A stretch of DNA of 64,000 bases from Parapristionchus giblindavisi (GCA_943737045.1 CALSFV010000243.1:745449-809448); one strand, 5' to 3'. Shown: positions 37,001-48,668, numbered from the stretch's first letter. Program-made: numbers and translations. Notes: generated from the sequence alone by a model not told the origin.

Positions 37001-40000
37001 TTATCATCGACAACGAGAAGCCAGAGCCGGGAAATAGCACAAAACTCGGCAGCTTTACAGTATGCACACCACAATTCAATTGCACTTGTTTTTTGCTTCT
37101 CCAATCTACCGGCCCCCCTTAAAAAATTAAAGGTATGTACAAGCGTATGTGTAATTGTAATAAGAAAAAACTAAGCGAATAAAAAACGGCCCTTTGCACT
37201 TGCATAATATATTAAATTCGAAAAAATTGAATTTATTAATGTTTTTTTGCATTTTTCCTAAGGAAGACCGAAGATTAACAAAAAATGTACCGAATCAAAA
37301 AAGTCTTAGAATTGAACGAGGAATCGATTGGTACCACTCATGAAGCCGTACGAGCAAGTTTGCAAAAATTTAGAATTTTTATGACGTCATGCCCTGAGGC
37401 GTAGAAGCATTTTCAGAACTTCTCTCCTGCATGGGTGAACTTCTCTCGGACAGTACTACATAAAACTGCAAAAATCTCACTATCCATTTTTTCATAGAAT
37501 GCCAAGCCCCAACACAAGTATGTCGATCGAGTCAGATATCCTCTCATATGTTTTTTCTTCAGGTTGTTGACTCACTTCTCATGGATATGGACTGTGAGCC
37601 GTCCACATCCCGTGCCACGGCAGCTCCGGCCGATGGAGAGGAGGAAGAGGAGTGGGCCGATTACTACTATGAGCTATCGGATCCTCATGAGAACTTGATC
37701 AGTGAGCTCCGTGCCAAGATGGCCGAGCTCGACAAGGAGCTCAAGGACATTAATGAAGAGTGCACCGCAGCTATCATTGAGAAGGTTTGTGCTTCTTTCC
37801 GAGCCGTGAAACGTATTTTTTGAAATGGTTATACTTTTTCGTTTTTTTTTATTTACCTAAACAAGTCACACTAATCTACGGGACCATAATTATTGATTTT
37901 TTTTCAGGCTACGATCGATGATATGATTCAGAAGCGCAAGGCGCCCAAATACAAGACTCCTGGAGTTGTAAGTTGTATTTGTCAAACACGAATAATTAGT
38001 AATAGTATGAAATAATTACAGAGGGACCATGTTGTCTATGTCTGCTTCATCTGCTCTCGTGCGTTCTTCACGAAGGAAGACATGAGGGACCACGTTCAGA
38101 AGTCTCATCTCAATCCCGGAAACGTAAGTTACAGTAATCCCCCCTGATAAGTACCGTAATCAACCGTTGTTTATCGCTGCAGGACCGCGATTACAAGTGC
38201 CGCTTCTGCCGCCGCGCCTTCTCTCGCCGACAACGCCTTGAGGAGCACGAGCAGAAGCACAAGACGCCCGCGTCCAGATATGAGTGCAGCATGTGCAGCC
38301 AGTCTTATAAGTGAGTGGTTATTGATTGATTTTGAGAGGGTAGATCAATCGATAATATCTCCAAAAGTCCTTGTTTTTGTATGCTTTATAATAACGGGGG
38401 TGCCAAATCAACTAGCAATGTGGTATATTGTAGATATTAAGGTTATAATAATTTATGATGACCATACGTGGGCGGGCATTGCCGCTGGAAATGAAAATCG
38501 GGGGGTCGGACGCAAAAATCGGGGGGTCAGAAGCAAAAAAATTAGCATTTATACGTCATTTTGAGTGATTTTTTTCGGAAAATCGGGGGGTCGGGAGACA
38601 AAAATCGGGGGTGTATTGCCGCTAGCGGCAGTGGTGCCCACGTATGATGATGACAATAATATTGATTATCGATTTGTCTTGCAGCACAAAGGACGCACTG
38701 GAGATTCACTACTCGTCCGCTCATGGACGTACTATTGACGGAGAGGCGATCAATGCCCACGTGTACGACTGTGAACACTGTGGCAAGACGTTTGGAGTGC
38801 AGAAAGAGCTTCAGGTACTGTATTTGGATTTCCTTGAATTTTTAAATTTTCACTTGCGCGGGAATCTTTAATATATTCGTCTTTTCAGTATCATCTCTAC
38901 TATTGCTCTCGTAAGGATGAGATTAGCGAGAAGCGAGCGAAGAAGCGCGAACTCGATGTCAGCAGACCAGGATCGGCTGGTGTTTCACCGGCGCTGCCCA
39001 CTGCGAAACTCGTCAAAGGTACGATAATTTTCGGTTATACCGTAATCCCTGGAGATCTAGTACGTACAGTACTAGCGCTGAGAATCAATATCTAACTACC
39101 GTAATCCTACTGCACATAAAATGTGAATCTTTACAGATAAGTCGTGCCCTGTGTGTGGCCTGGTGTGTGCGTCGGTGCAGTCTCGCGATCGCCACGTTGG
39201 TCGCAAGCATCCGCAGTTTGACATGAGCAAGCTCAACCTGACTCCTGTATACTCGCCCAGTCGTGAAATACTGGTACGATATCTGATAATACTTTGTGAA
39301 ATATGTGATAGCACTCATACGATCGTTACTAATGTTTTGCGAAATATTGATCGATAATTCTTACAATAAGTAATCAATACGTAAAAAAATTTCTGGATTA
39401 AACTTATGACAATGTTGTTGCAGGCTGCTCGACCGTTCGCTTGCACCACATGTGACGCTCATTTCACTACTGCTGCAGGACTCAGCACACACTGTCGACG
39501 AATCCACGACGCCGATCCGTCCAAGATGTACACGTGCAGCAAGTGCGGCAAAGTGTAAGTTGACTGCGTAGATTTGTCATCTCGACTGAGTATCATGCTC
39601 TCGTGTTTAGGTATCCCCTGATGTCGGAGTTGCGCAAGCACGAGAAGAAGAACGAGGGACGCGCAATGTGTTTGCTGCGCGGCTCCCAGAGCAATGGAGG
39701 CACTCCAAGGTACGATAGCTGTCTTTTGATTATCGTGAACTGATTTTATTGATTTATTTCCAGATCGGTAGACTCGATGTCTCGTGGTTCTTCGCTCGCC
39801 CCTAGAACCCCTCACTCTACTCCTATGTCCCTGACTCCGAGAGGCAGCACGGTGAGATTTTCGAAAGAGTTTTTGGTTACCGTGTTTAATTTTGACACTT
39901 TCAATAAAAAAATATAATAAAAATAAGTGATGTTTTTGTTAACTAATCATTATTTCCAGAATGCGGTCTATGCTGCGGTGTACACGCCAAACCCCGAGAG

Positions 40001-40163
40001 GAAGAGAAAGAGGAAACAAGTGCAGATAAAGGATGAGGATATGAAGGCAGATGAGGAGTCTGCTGTCAGTGATGAGGTTGATAAGGTTGATCTGAAACCT
40101 GAAATCAACAATAAGAAGGATTCCGAGCCCAATTATGATACCCTCGATGACTTTGTATTTTGA
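34014..40163 (+). CDS. C2H2 zinc-finger nuclear protein, 17 exons
   Basis: Exons: 34014-34184, 34519-34598, 34863-34947, 35054-35140, 35295-35360, 35434-35499, 37563-37784, 37908-37967, 38022-38123, 38183-38310, 38685-38814, 38889-39018, 39137-39273, 39424-39554, 39611-39709, 39764-39851, 39960-40163. Phases agree throughout; about 661 residues. The N-terminal third is acidic and Ser/Thr-rich, with a basic AKRAR patch. Exon 7 has a GEEEEEW run and a coiled coil (ISELRAKMAELDKELKDI). Zinc fingers follow from about residue 285: CFIC...H-x4-H, CRFC...H-x3-H, CSMC...H-x4-H, CEHC with a Cys as last ligand, CPVC...H, CTTC...H, and a degenerate CSKC finger. The tail has a basic KRKRKQ stretch and an acidic end. 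Probably a DNA-binding regulator; I do not recognise the orthologue. The first donor AAT|GTGCTG is weak but is the only one keeping frame. An alternative start is the ATG at 34125. Confidence 0.88.
34618..34807. mobile_element. hAT-like MITE family C in zinc-finger intron 2
   Basis: 190 bp, ends CATAGGTGGGCGCG and GTGCCCATCTATG, flanked by ATTTTCAA on both sides (8 bp). It lies only 20 bp after the 5' splice site of exon 2. Confidence 0.88.
35295..35499 (+). repeat. Tandem duplicated exon (exons 5 and 6) of the zinc-finger gene
   Basis: Two 66-bp exons encode EMECLDNVVEQQPTTSEAPR and EMEYLDNAVEEQPTTSEAPR, each ending in NE. The duplication unit is 139 bp and also covers the preceding TATCCAACGTTT...TTTCCAG and the following GTCTGT. 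Both copies keep phase 0, so each can be included or skipped without a frame change. Confidence 0.92.
35596..37549. mobile_element. 1.95-kb inverted-repeat element in zinc-finger intron 6
   Basis: Left end ATATGAGAGGATATCT and right end complement at 37549. Arms of about 640 bp (35596-36240 and 36905-37549) are over 90% identical by eye, with about 660 bp between them. The short frames in the middle resemble nothing I know. It ends 13 bp before exon 7, so its right end supplies part of the acceptor region. Each arm has a TGACGTCA palindrome. Confidence 0.85.
38463..38646. mobile_element. hAT-like MITE family B in zinc-finger intron 10
   Basis: 184 bp flanked by ATGATGAC on both sides (8 bp). 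Ends CATACGTGGGCGGGCATTGC and GTGCCCACGTATG. Close to the 22024 copy. Confidence 0.92.
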
Positions 40164-40428
40164 ATTTATTAGCTTTCTCTTTTTGTGATTTTGTAATTTT
40201 GATTTTCTTCTGTCCCTATATAATTATTACTTAGTATTGATTAGTTAGCCAACTTTTGTATTCTATTTAGAATTCGATTAGATGTATTTCATGCTGATTT
40301 TACGGGTCTTTATGGTACGGTATCTCCCACACTGGTTATGTGACGTATCATTTTAGGATCACGTTTTTTTTTATTTTTCGAGTGCCATATATGTTTCGTT
40401 ATACATAGTATACGTATAATAGGCTAAT

Positions 40429-40434
40429 AATAAA
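40429..40434 (+). terminator. Likely polyadenylation signal AATAAA of the zinc-finger gene
   Basis: AATAAA lies 266 bp after the stop codon in AT-rich sequence. It is also preserved in the downstream duplicate copies. Confidence 0.5.
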
Positions 40435-40644
40435 TTGGTATTCAATAATTCATTGTCTTTACAATCACACGTAAAATGAACAGAAGGTCTTTATAGATTT
40501 TGTACTGGGGATTGTGCATACTTCATCAAGCTATACTATTTTGTCTTTAATCTTTAATTATAAGAATTATATAGAATATTAATATTATTATTATTGTTGT
40601 ATAGAATTTTAAATAGAATAATAACATCATAGTTCCGTTGTGAA

Positions 40645-40980
40645 CACTCCTTCATTACCAACTAAAACAAGAAAACGCCGGGTAGGGCTGCACTTTTGAG
40701 TGCAACCCTGCCACTGTCAAACACGAAAAACAAGGACATTCTACAACTAGTTCACAGAAAAATTCATGCCGTCCCAGACAAGTAGAGAAAAAAAAGAAAC
40801 AATTTGAATTCCAGAATTCGACTTTTAAAGTTCCCACGCAATTCATTGATGGTAACGAATGATCTTTGATCTCCTCCGTATACCTTTTTAACGAGCTTCC
40901 TGTAATCGCATACTAGTGATTTTTATAAGATCATTAAATATTTGATCTTTGATCTTTGATCTCATCACTGTGTAAGGGAT
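40645..40980. repeat. Dispersed repeat with conserved hairpin, copy b
   Basis: Same family as 29579. Here GTAGGGCTGCACT and AGTGCAACCCTGC can pair over 12 of 13 positions around a short T-rich loop. The tandem duplicates at 44336 and 46497 lack most of this hairpin. Confidence 0.8.
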
Positions 40981-41639
40981 ATTGACAAGTACTCAATTCG
41001 TATGAACTTGTATCGTTTATTTATTTTATCGGCATGCTCAGCATGAAATATCACTTAACGTCTTACAGTGTACGCGAATTCCAATTAAACGTATTACAGT
41101 TTATCGTGAATTGAACACATCATCAAAGGAAACCAAACATGATACAATCATGTAATAGTGGTATAGGTGTTGCATCAACGAATAGTTACAATTAATTGTT
41201 ACGCGTGGTGATTTTTGCCAGGCATAAAATGTATTGATGCTATTGATCAATTATTATATTCTAGATGATTCTAATTTCAGCTCAATCAGCTCACCGAAGA
41301 CTCATATTGAGTTGACAGGAGAGGAATTATGAAGAGGGCAGTTGCGCACATAATTTCCTTTCGCTTGTCTCAGATGTGAAAGTTGGTCTGACAAGACTGA
41401 GGTAGAAGAAAGACACGCTAGAAAAATACAATTATTGTTATCATTTTTATTATTAATGTTATTATAATTATGGTTATATTACAAGTTACAATTAGTCCTG
41501 CGAATATTTTCGTAAATAAACTGAAACATAGCAAATGCTATGGCAGTATTCATGCATTATTTATTTTCATTGAGCATTGATAGATAGAAACAAATCCTTT
41601 CCCTCATCACTTGTCACTAGTATAGGGTAAATAAATAGA

Positions 41640-41860
41640 AAGAGAATTGGAATACGAAATAGTATCTGATCGATGGGCCAAAATTTTCACCAATTGGATT
41701 CCCTATCAACATGCTTCTCGAAGACCTGTTGGAAAGCCCCCTACTCGTTGGCGTGATGACTTAACGAAGAGAATAGGAAAAAGGATGGTAGAATATGCCC
41801 TACTCCCAATGGCTTACAACCATATCCCAGCACACCACAGCGTGAACCTGATAAATATTG
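41640..41860 (+). pseudogene. RTE-type retrotransposon tail fragment
   Basis: The frame from 41647 reads DRWAKIFTNWIPYQHASRRP followed by VGKPPTRWRDDL. This matches the C-terminal tail of RTE-class endonuclease/reverse transcriptases, which typically reads RPxGRPPTRWxDD near the end. Only about 70 residues survive, with no reverse-transcriptase domain. It is missing from duplicate units 2 and 3, where the flanks are joined. Confidence 0.65.
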
Positions 41861-42433
41861 ATTGATCTTACATTAGCAGCTGAAGACAAGTTTTTCGTTC
41901 TTCTTGGTGGAAAGTTTTTGCGCGGTCCTAAGCCGTGCATCATTTCGTTAGGCGATGTAGGCGCCTGAGAAAAGTTCACTGATCTTTCAGATTAAAGAAG
42001 GGGATCCATGAGTTGTAATGACTCACTCCCGCCACGATAAGCATGTTGGCTATTGTTTATATTATATGGTAATTGGCGTAAGGGACAATGAGAAAATGAG
42101 AGAGTCAAGTATGCAAATCGGATGGGCACTCTCTACATGCCTTGAAAGTTGTACTTTCAATGCGCATAGTGAGCTTTAAACATATCGGTAATCAATATCA
42201 GATATGTCTTTCGATTCGTGTGATGAATCTCTATCATTCTATTCGAACAGTCTTATTACGAAAAAACTCGTGGGTCTCCATCTTTAAAAACGAAACAAAC
42301 GAATCATTTTAAAAAAATTAAAGGAAAACAGAGAAAATGAAAAATGTGAAAAAAAAACTAAATGAAAACAAAGAAAATGAACATGATAAGTCGAGTAAAA
42401 AAGAATGTAAGTGTATACACAAAGACAAAAGTG

Positions 42434-42548
42434 TAACCCACATCACATAAGACCTGTAAAGTGTCATATTTAACAGTTTTGGTGTGTTAAAATAGCTGAA
42501 AAAGTGTTAAATGTAACACTTCACAGGTCTTATGTGCTGTGGGTTACT
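42434..42548. mobile_element. Short inverted-repeat element GTAACCCACATCACATAAGA, copy 1
   Basis: About 115 bp. GTAACCCACATCACATAAGA pairs with TCTTATGTGCTGTGGGTTAC at the other end, and the arms continue as ACCTGT(A)AAGTGT. Copies lie at 45628-45743 and 47565-47682 in the duplicated units. Confidence 0.8.
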
Positions 42549-42732
42549 CCTCATTTCTCTGTGTGCTTCCATGTATGTCAGCCGTATCTAAGGTAGCAAG
42601 CTAATTTAATATGCGTCAGGTAAACGTAAAGAGGGAGAAATGAATAGGTGAGAGAGGTAAAGGGAGAGGGAGAGACGGAGAGGGAGAGATGCCCGGAAAG
42701 AGGAAACAAGTGCTGATAAATGATGCGGATAT

Positions 42733-43762
42733 GAGTGCGCTTGCGAGAGAATCGACCATATCCAGTGGGGGTCCGGCACAGGCAAAAAATCAAATTTTGG
42801 GAATCGGGGTCCTCAAGGGTGCTGATGACGATGCGCATGTTCTTTTTGCACCTAGAGCCACCATTGAGGCCAGACGACGTCGCGTTCAAATCTCGTTTTT
42901 CGACTTGAAAAGTCGTTTCTCTTCACCCGACGGTGCTAAAATTATAAAACTATGCCCCACGGTGCAGAATTTCATGGCGATCACGCCTGTCCAATTCATT
43001 TTTTACCCAAAATTTTCATAATTTTCATAAATGGAATTTCTCTCTACGGCAAAAGTAAGTAATGCAACCTACACAGATCGGACCGGAATGGCTCCATCAT
43101 CAGATAGAAAAAAAATTCAGCCAATTTACGCCCGCGACTTTCGAGAAATTCAACTTTCAGTGTAGTCATTTTGCCGTTGAAGTGGAGACAAGAGGCGAGA
43201 GAGTGTGGTGGAGTGAGAGAGCAGAGAGGCAGGTGAGGCGAACCGCATAGAAAGGAAGGGGTGTCTCCCCCTCTACCTCCTTTGCTCTCTCAAACCACCA
43301 CACTCTCTCGCTTCTTTTCTCTTCTTCTAAGACAAAATGACTACACTGAAAGTTGATTTTCTCGAAAGTCGCGGGCGCAAATTGGCTGAATTTTTTTCTA
43401 TGTGATGCTGGAGCCATTCCGGTCCGATCTGTGTAGGTTGCATTACTTACTTTTGCCGTTGAGAGAAATTCCATATATGAAAATTATGTAAATTTTCGAT
43501 GAAAAATAAATCAGACAGGCGTGATCGCCATAAAATTCTGCCCCGTGAGTCACAGTTTCGTAATTTTAGCACGATCGGGTAAAGAGAAACGATTTTTCAA
43601 CGCGAAAAATGAGATTTAAATGCGACGTCGTCTGGCCTCAACAGTGGATCTAGGTGCAAAATGAACATGTCCATCGTCATCAGCACCCTTGAGAACCCCG
43701 ATTCCCAAAATTTGATTTTTTTACTGTGCCGGCACTTAGTCGATTCTCTCGCAAGCGCACTC
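42733..43762. mobile_element. 1030-bp foldback element with ATAT target duplication
   Basis: Starts GAGTGCGCTTGCGAGAGAAT and ends in its complement. The arms (about 515 bp each) meet near 43255, so almost the whole element is one hairpin. The flanks are ATAT at 42729-42732 and 43763-43766. The empty site is preserved in unit 3 (GCGGATATGAAGG, near 45920), proving insertion. Open frames inside are mirror images and unlikely to be coding. Confidence 0.92.
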
Positions 43763-43766
43763 ATAT

Positions 43767-43891
43767 GAAGGTACATAGATGAGGAGTCTAATGTCAGTGA
43801 TGAGATTGATGAGGTTGATCTGAAACCTGAAATCAACAAGAAGAATAATTCCGAGCCCAACTATGATACCCTCGATGACTTTGTATTTTGA
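43767..43891 (+). pseudogene. Duplicate of zinc-finger last exon, unit 2
   Basis: Retains the acidic tail coding sequence through NYDTLDDFVF and TGA. It is cut from its upstream part by the foldback. It also carries a 4-bp length change (GAAGGTACATAGATGAGG against GAAGGCAGATGAGG) that breaks frame. Confidence 0.85.
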
Positions 43892-44335
43892 ATTTATTAG
43901 CTTTCTTTTTTTGTGATTTTGTAATTTTGATTTTCTTCTATGCCTATGTAATTATTATTTAGTTGATTAGCAAGTTAGCCAACGGTATTCTATTTAGAAT
44001 TCGATTAGATGTATTTCATGCTGATTTTACGGGTCTTTATGGTACGGTATCTCCCCCACACTTGTTATGTGATGTATCATTGTAGGATTAATTTTTTTTC
44101 CGTTTTCGAGTGCCATATATTTTTTGGTTATACATAGTATACGTATATTATGCTAATAATAAATTTGTAATCGATAATTCGTTGTCTTTATAAAAACACG
44201 TAAAATGGACAGTTGGTCTTGATGGGTTTTGTACAAGGGATTACGCATACTTCAAGCTCTACTATTCTGCTCTTATTGTTAGTATTATTGCATACAATTA
44301 TATGCTATGGATAGTGAACATTGTTCCGACATTCG

Positions 44336-44660
44336 ACCGCTCCTTCATTACCAACTAAAACAAGAAAACGCCGGGTAGGGCTGCCACTGTCAAACACGAA
44401 AAACAAGGACATTCTACAACTAGTTCACAGAAAAATTCATGCCGTCCCAGACAAGTAGAGAAAAATAAAGAAACAAATTGAATTCCAGAATTCGAATTTT
44501 AAAGTTCCCACACAATTCATTGGTTGTTACGATTTGTCTTTGATCTCCTCTTCTCTCTGACTATTTTACGGAGTTTCTTGTAATCAGATAATAGTAATTC
44601 GTATAAGATCATAAATTCTTTGATCGTTGATCTTTGATCTTTGATCTCATCACTGTGTAA
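44336..44660. repeat. Hairpin-bearing dispersed repeat, copy c (hairpin lost)
   Basis: As 40645, but GGGTAGGGCTGCCACTGTCAA shows the stem-loop half deleted. Confidence 0.8.
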
Positions 44661-45627
44661 GGGATATTGACAAGTACTCAATTCGTATGAACTTGTATCG
44701 TATATTTATTTCATCGACATGCTCAGCATGAAATATCACTTAACGTCTTACAGTGTACGCGGATTCCAATTAAACGTATTACAGTTTATCGTGAATTGAA
44801 CACATCATCAAAGGAAACCAAACATGATACAATCATGTAATAGTGGTATAGGTGTTGCATCAACGAATAGTTACAATTAATTGTTACGCGTGGTGATTTT
44901 TGCCAGGCATAAAATGTATTGATGCTATTGATCAATTATTATATTCTAGATGATTCTAATTTCAGCTCAATCAGCTCACCGAAGACTCATATTGAGTTGA
45001 CAGGAGAGGAATTATGAAGAGGGCAGTTGCGCACATAATTTCCTTTCGCTTGTCTCAGATGTGAAAGTTGGTCTGACAAGACTGAGGTAGAAGAAAGACA
45101 CGCTAGAAAAATACAATTATTGTTATCATTTTTATTATTAATGTTATTATAATTATGGTTATATTACAAGTTACAATTAGTCCTGCGAATATTTTCGTAA
45201 ATAAACTGAAACATAGCAAATGCTCTGGCAGTAATCATGCATTATTTATGTTCATTGAGCATTGATAGATAGAAACAAATCCTTTCCCTCATCACTTGTC
45301 CCTAGTAACGGGCAAATAAATAGAAAGAGAATTCCATGGAATACGAAAGTATCTTACATTATCAGCAAAAGACACAGTTTTCCGTTCTTCTTCGTGGAAA
45401 GTTTTTGCGCGGTCCTAAGCCGTGCATCATTTCGTTAGGCGATGTAGGCGCCTGAAAAAAGTTCACTGATCTTTCAGATTAAATACGAAACTAACGAACC
45501 ATTTGAGAAAAAAATTAAAGGAAAACAGAGAAAAAGAAAAATATGGAAAAAACTGAATGAAAACAAAGAAAATGAACATGATAAGTCGAGTAAAAAAGAA
45601 TGTAAGTGTATACACAAAGACAAAAGT

Positions 45628-45743
45628 GTAACCCACATCACATAAGACCTGTAAAGTGTCATATTTAACAGTTTTGGTGTGTTAAAATAGCTGAAAAAGT
45701 GTTAAATGTAACACTTCACAGGTCTTATGTGCTGTGGGTTACA
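45628..45743. mobile_element. Short inverted-repeat element, copy 2
   Basis: Same GTAACCCACATCACATAAGA hairpin, carried by tandem duplication. Confidence 0.8.
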
Positions 45744-45883
45744 CCTCATTCTCTGTGTGCTTTCATGAATGTCAGCAGTATCTAAGGTAGCAAGCTAATT
45801 TAATATGCGTCAGGTAAACGTAAAGAGGGAGAAATGAATAGGTGAGAGAGGTAAAGGGAGAGGGAGAGACGGAGAGGGAGAGA

Positions 45884-46051
45884 TGCCCGGAAAGAGGAAA
45901 CAAGTGCTGATAAATGATGCGGATATGAAGGTACATAGATGAGGAGTCTAATGTCAGTGATGAGATTGATGAGGTTGATCTGAAACCTGAAATCAACAAG
46001 AAGAATAATTCCGAGCCCAACTATGATACCCTCGATGACTTTGTATTTTGA
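45884..46051 (+). pseudogene. Duplicate of zinc-finger last exon, unit 3
   Basis: Starts MPGKRKQVLINDADMK, then hits a TGA (VHR stop) because of the same 4-bp length change. The rest matches the true tail in another frame to DDFVF and TGA. No other exons are duplicated, so no functional product is expected. Confidence 0.88.
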
Positions 46052-46496
46052 ATTTATTAGCTTTCTTTTTTTGTGATTTTGTAATTTTGATTTTCTTCTA
46101 TGCCTATGTAATTATTATTTAGTTGATTAGCAAGTTAGCCAACGGTATTCTATTTAGAATTCGATTAGATGTATTTCATGCTGATTTTACGGGTCTTTAT
46201 GGTACGGTATCTCCCCCACACTTGTTATGTGATGTATCATTGTAGGATTAATTTTTTTTCCGTTTTCGAGTGCCATATATTTTTTGGTTATACATAGTAT
46301 ACGTATATTATGCTAATAATAAATTTGTAATCGATAATTCGTTGTCTTTATAAAAACACGTAAAATGGACAGTTGGTCTTGATGGGTTTTGTACAAGGGA
46401 TTACGCATACTTCAAGCTCTACTATTCTGCTCTTATTGTTAGTATTATTGCATACAATTATATGCTATGGATAGTGAACATTGTTCCGACATTCGA

Positions 46497-46815
46497 CCGC
46501 TCCTTCATTACCAACTAAAACAAGAAAACGCCGGGTAGGGCTGCCACTGTCAAACACGAAAAACAAGGACATTCTACAACTAGTTCACAGAAAAATTCAT
46601 GCCGTCCCAGACAAGTAGAGAAAAATAAAGAAACAAATTGAATTCCAGAATTCGAATTTTAAAGTTCCCACACAATTCATTGGTTGTAACGATTTGTCTT
46701 TGATCTCCTCTTCTCTCTGACTATTTTACGGAGTTTCTTGTAATCAGATAATAGTAATTCGTATAAGATCATAAATTCTTTGATCGTTGATCTTTGATCT
46801 TTGATCTCATCACTG
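46497..46815. repeat. Hairpin-bearing dispersed repeat, copy d (hairpin lost)
   Basis: Nearly identical to 44336-44660. Confidence 0.8.
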
Positions 46816-47564
46816 TGTAAGGGATATTGACAAGTACTCAATTCGTATGAACTTGTATCGTATATTTATTTCATCGACATGCTCAGCATGAAATATCACT
46901 TAACGTCTTACAGTGTACGCGGATTCCAATTAAACGTATTACAGTTTATCGTGAATTGAACACATCATCAAAGGAAACCAAACATGATACAATCATGTAA
47001 TAGTGGTATAGGTGTTGCATCAACGAATAGTTACAATAAATTGTTACGCGTGGTGATTTTTGCCAGGCATAAAATGTATTGATGCTATTATTATATTCTA
47101 GATGATTCTAATTTCAGCTTACCGAAGACTCATATCGAGTCGACAGGAGAAGAATTATGAAGAGGGCAGTTGCGGACATTTCGCTTGTCTCAGATGTGAC
47201 AGTGGGCTTGACAAGACGGTGGAAGAAAGAATATCCTGGCAACGTTTGTCCACAGAAGAACGCAGTAAAGGAGTAGTGGCAGAGGCCTGCCTGAAAGACC
47301 GTCAAAGTGAAAGAAGTGCCGTCAGTGTATCTTACATTAGCAGCTAAAGATAAGTTTTTCGTTCTTCATCGTGTAAAGTTTTTGCGCGGTCCTAAGCCGT
47401 GCATCATTTCGTTAGGCGATGTAGGCGCCTGATTAAAGTTCACTGATCTTTCAGATTAAATACGAAGCTAACGACCCATTTGAAAAAAAAACTAGATGAA
47501 AACAAAGAAAATGAACATGATAAGTCGAGTAAAAAAGAATGTAAGTGTATACACAAAGACAAAA

Positions 47565-47682
47565 GTGTAACCCACATCACATAAGACCTGTAAAGTGTTA
47601 CATTTAACAGTTTTTGTGTGTTAAAATAGCTCAAAAAGTGTTAAATGTAACAATTCACAGGTCTTATGTGCTGTGGGTTACA
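47565..47682. mobile_element. Short inverted-repeat element, copy 3
   Basis: Third copy of the GTAACCCACATCACATAAGA hairpin, slightly diverged. Confidence 0.8.
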
Positions 47683-47812
47683 CCTCATTTCTCTGTGTGC
47701 TTTCATGAATGTCACCCACTGCAGGTACAATCATCGCGCTTCTATGGTAATGCAAGCTAATGTAATATGCGTTAGGTAAACGTAAAGTGGGAGATATGAA
47801 TAGGTGAGAGAG

Positions 47813-47905
47813 AGAGGGAGAGAGGGAGAGAGGGAGAGATAGAGGGGGAGGGAGAGGGAGAGATAGATGGAGAGGGAGAGGGAGAGATAGAGGAAGATAG
47901 AGAGT
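47813..47905. repeat. Polypurine GAGAGG tract at end of unit 3
   Basis: GA-rich tract of about 90 bp. The same kind of tract precedes the unit joins near 42650-42688 and 45845-45880, so it may have served as the recombination site. Confidence 0.8.
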
Positions 47906-48099
47906 CTAGCGTGCATGCAAAATCACCTCCAAATATCCTTGAATTATTGTGCTATCAATTTTGAACTTCAGACGTGGCAATGGTTGCTATTGTTTTTTTT
48001 AATCAAGGAAAGTTTATGAGATCTTCTCAACCAAATTGTTCCAAGAGAAAGAAAGCGGAAAAAGCACTCGAGGAGATCGGGAGGATATAAGAGGGGTTA

Positions 48100-48668
48100 G
48101 AATAAGAAAGTTGGCGAAAATGCACTTGGCAGATTTTTTGCCAATTGTGACTACGTCAGAATTGGCAGAAAGAATTTTCTTCATGCAAAATTGGCAGATG
48201 TGTGTGAAGCCAGAGAATGCCAAATTAGACACTTTATTATTTGTACATGTTACTTTTGACAAATAAACGACGTGAAAAATTGGTTTATCCAAATTTGCAA
48301 TGTGAAAATTAGGCAATTGGTGGAACAAAAGAATTTCGCCAGAAAAGAACGATGAAAATTTGGCAGATGATGTTACGACAAAAGTGAGGCAGTCTAAATT
48401 GTCATCTCCAATATTGACGTTGTAAAAATTGGCACGAATAATTTTACCAAAAACGATACGAGAAAATTTGGCAGGATAGGGTAACCAGTAGTAATGCCAG
48501 AATTGCTCGCATCATTTTTGTCAACCCTCTGTGCTGCCAAAAATGATAGGTGAAAAATAGGCAGGATTTAGAAATTATCAGTTGTGCCAAATTTGACAGC
48601 AGCGAAATAGTCAACAAGAGTTTCGTCGTAATATGACATAATAGACGCTAGAAAATCTGGCATGCCAA
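48100..48668. repeat. Degenerate TTGGCA/TGCCAA-rich region
   Basis: AAATTTGGCAG, ATTGGCAGA and complementary TGCCAAA words recur every 20-40 bp in both orientations, leading into the ordered array that follows. No exon seen. Confidence 0.6.

Larger units (their letters stand above)
39993..47900. repeat. Threefold tandem segmental duplication of the zinc-finger 3' end
   Basis: Unit 1 is about 39993-42687 (true last exon, 3' UTR and flank). Unit 2 is about 42688-45879 and contains a 1030-bp foldback. Unit 3 is about 45880-47900. Each begins with the region encoding KRKQV.I.D.DMK and ends with a GA-rich tract. Units 2 and 3 are nearly identical, with only scattered single differences; unit 1 is more diverged. 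This indicates two duplication rounds. Confidence 0.92.

Noticed and set aside
42689..43021. Open frame beginning MPGKRKQVLINDADM
   Set aside because: The first residues come from the duplicated zinc-finger exon; the rest is the foldback, so the frame is a chance fusion.
43166..43474. Mirror-image open frames in the foldback
   Set aside because: They arise because the two arms are complementary; no conserved domain.
47102..47347. Open frame with CGHFACLRCD, like a Gag zinc knuckle
   Set aside because: Resemblance is weak, the spacing is wrong for a CCHC knuckle, and the region is a diverged copy of non-coding duplicate sequence.
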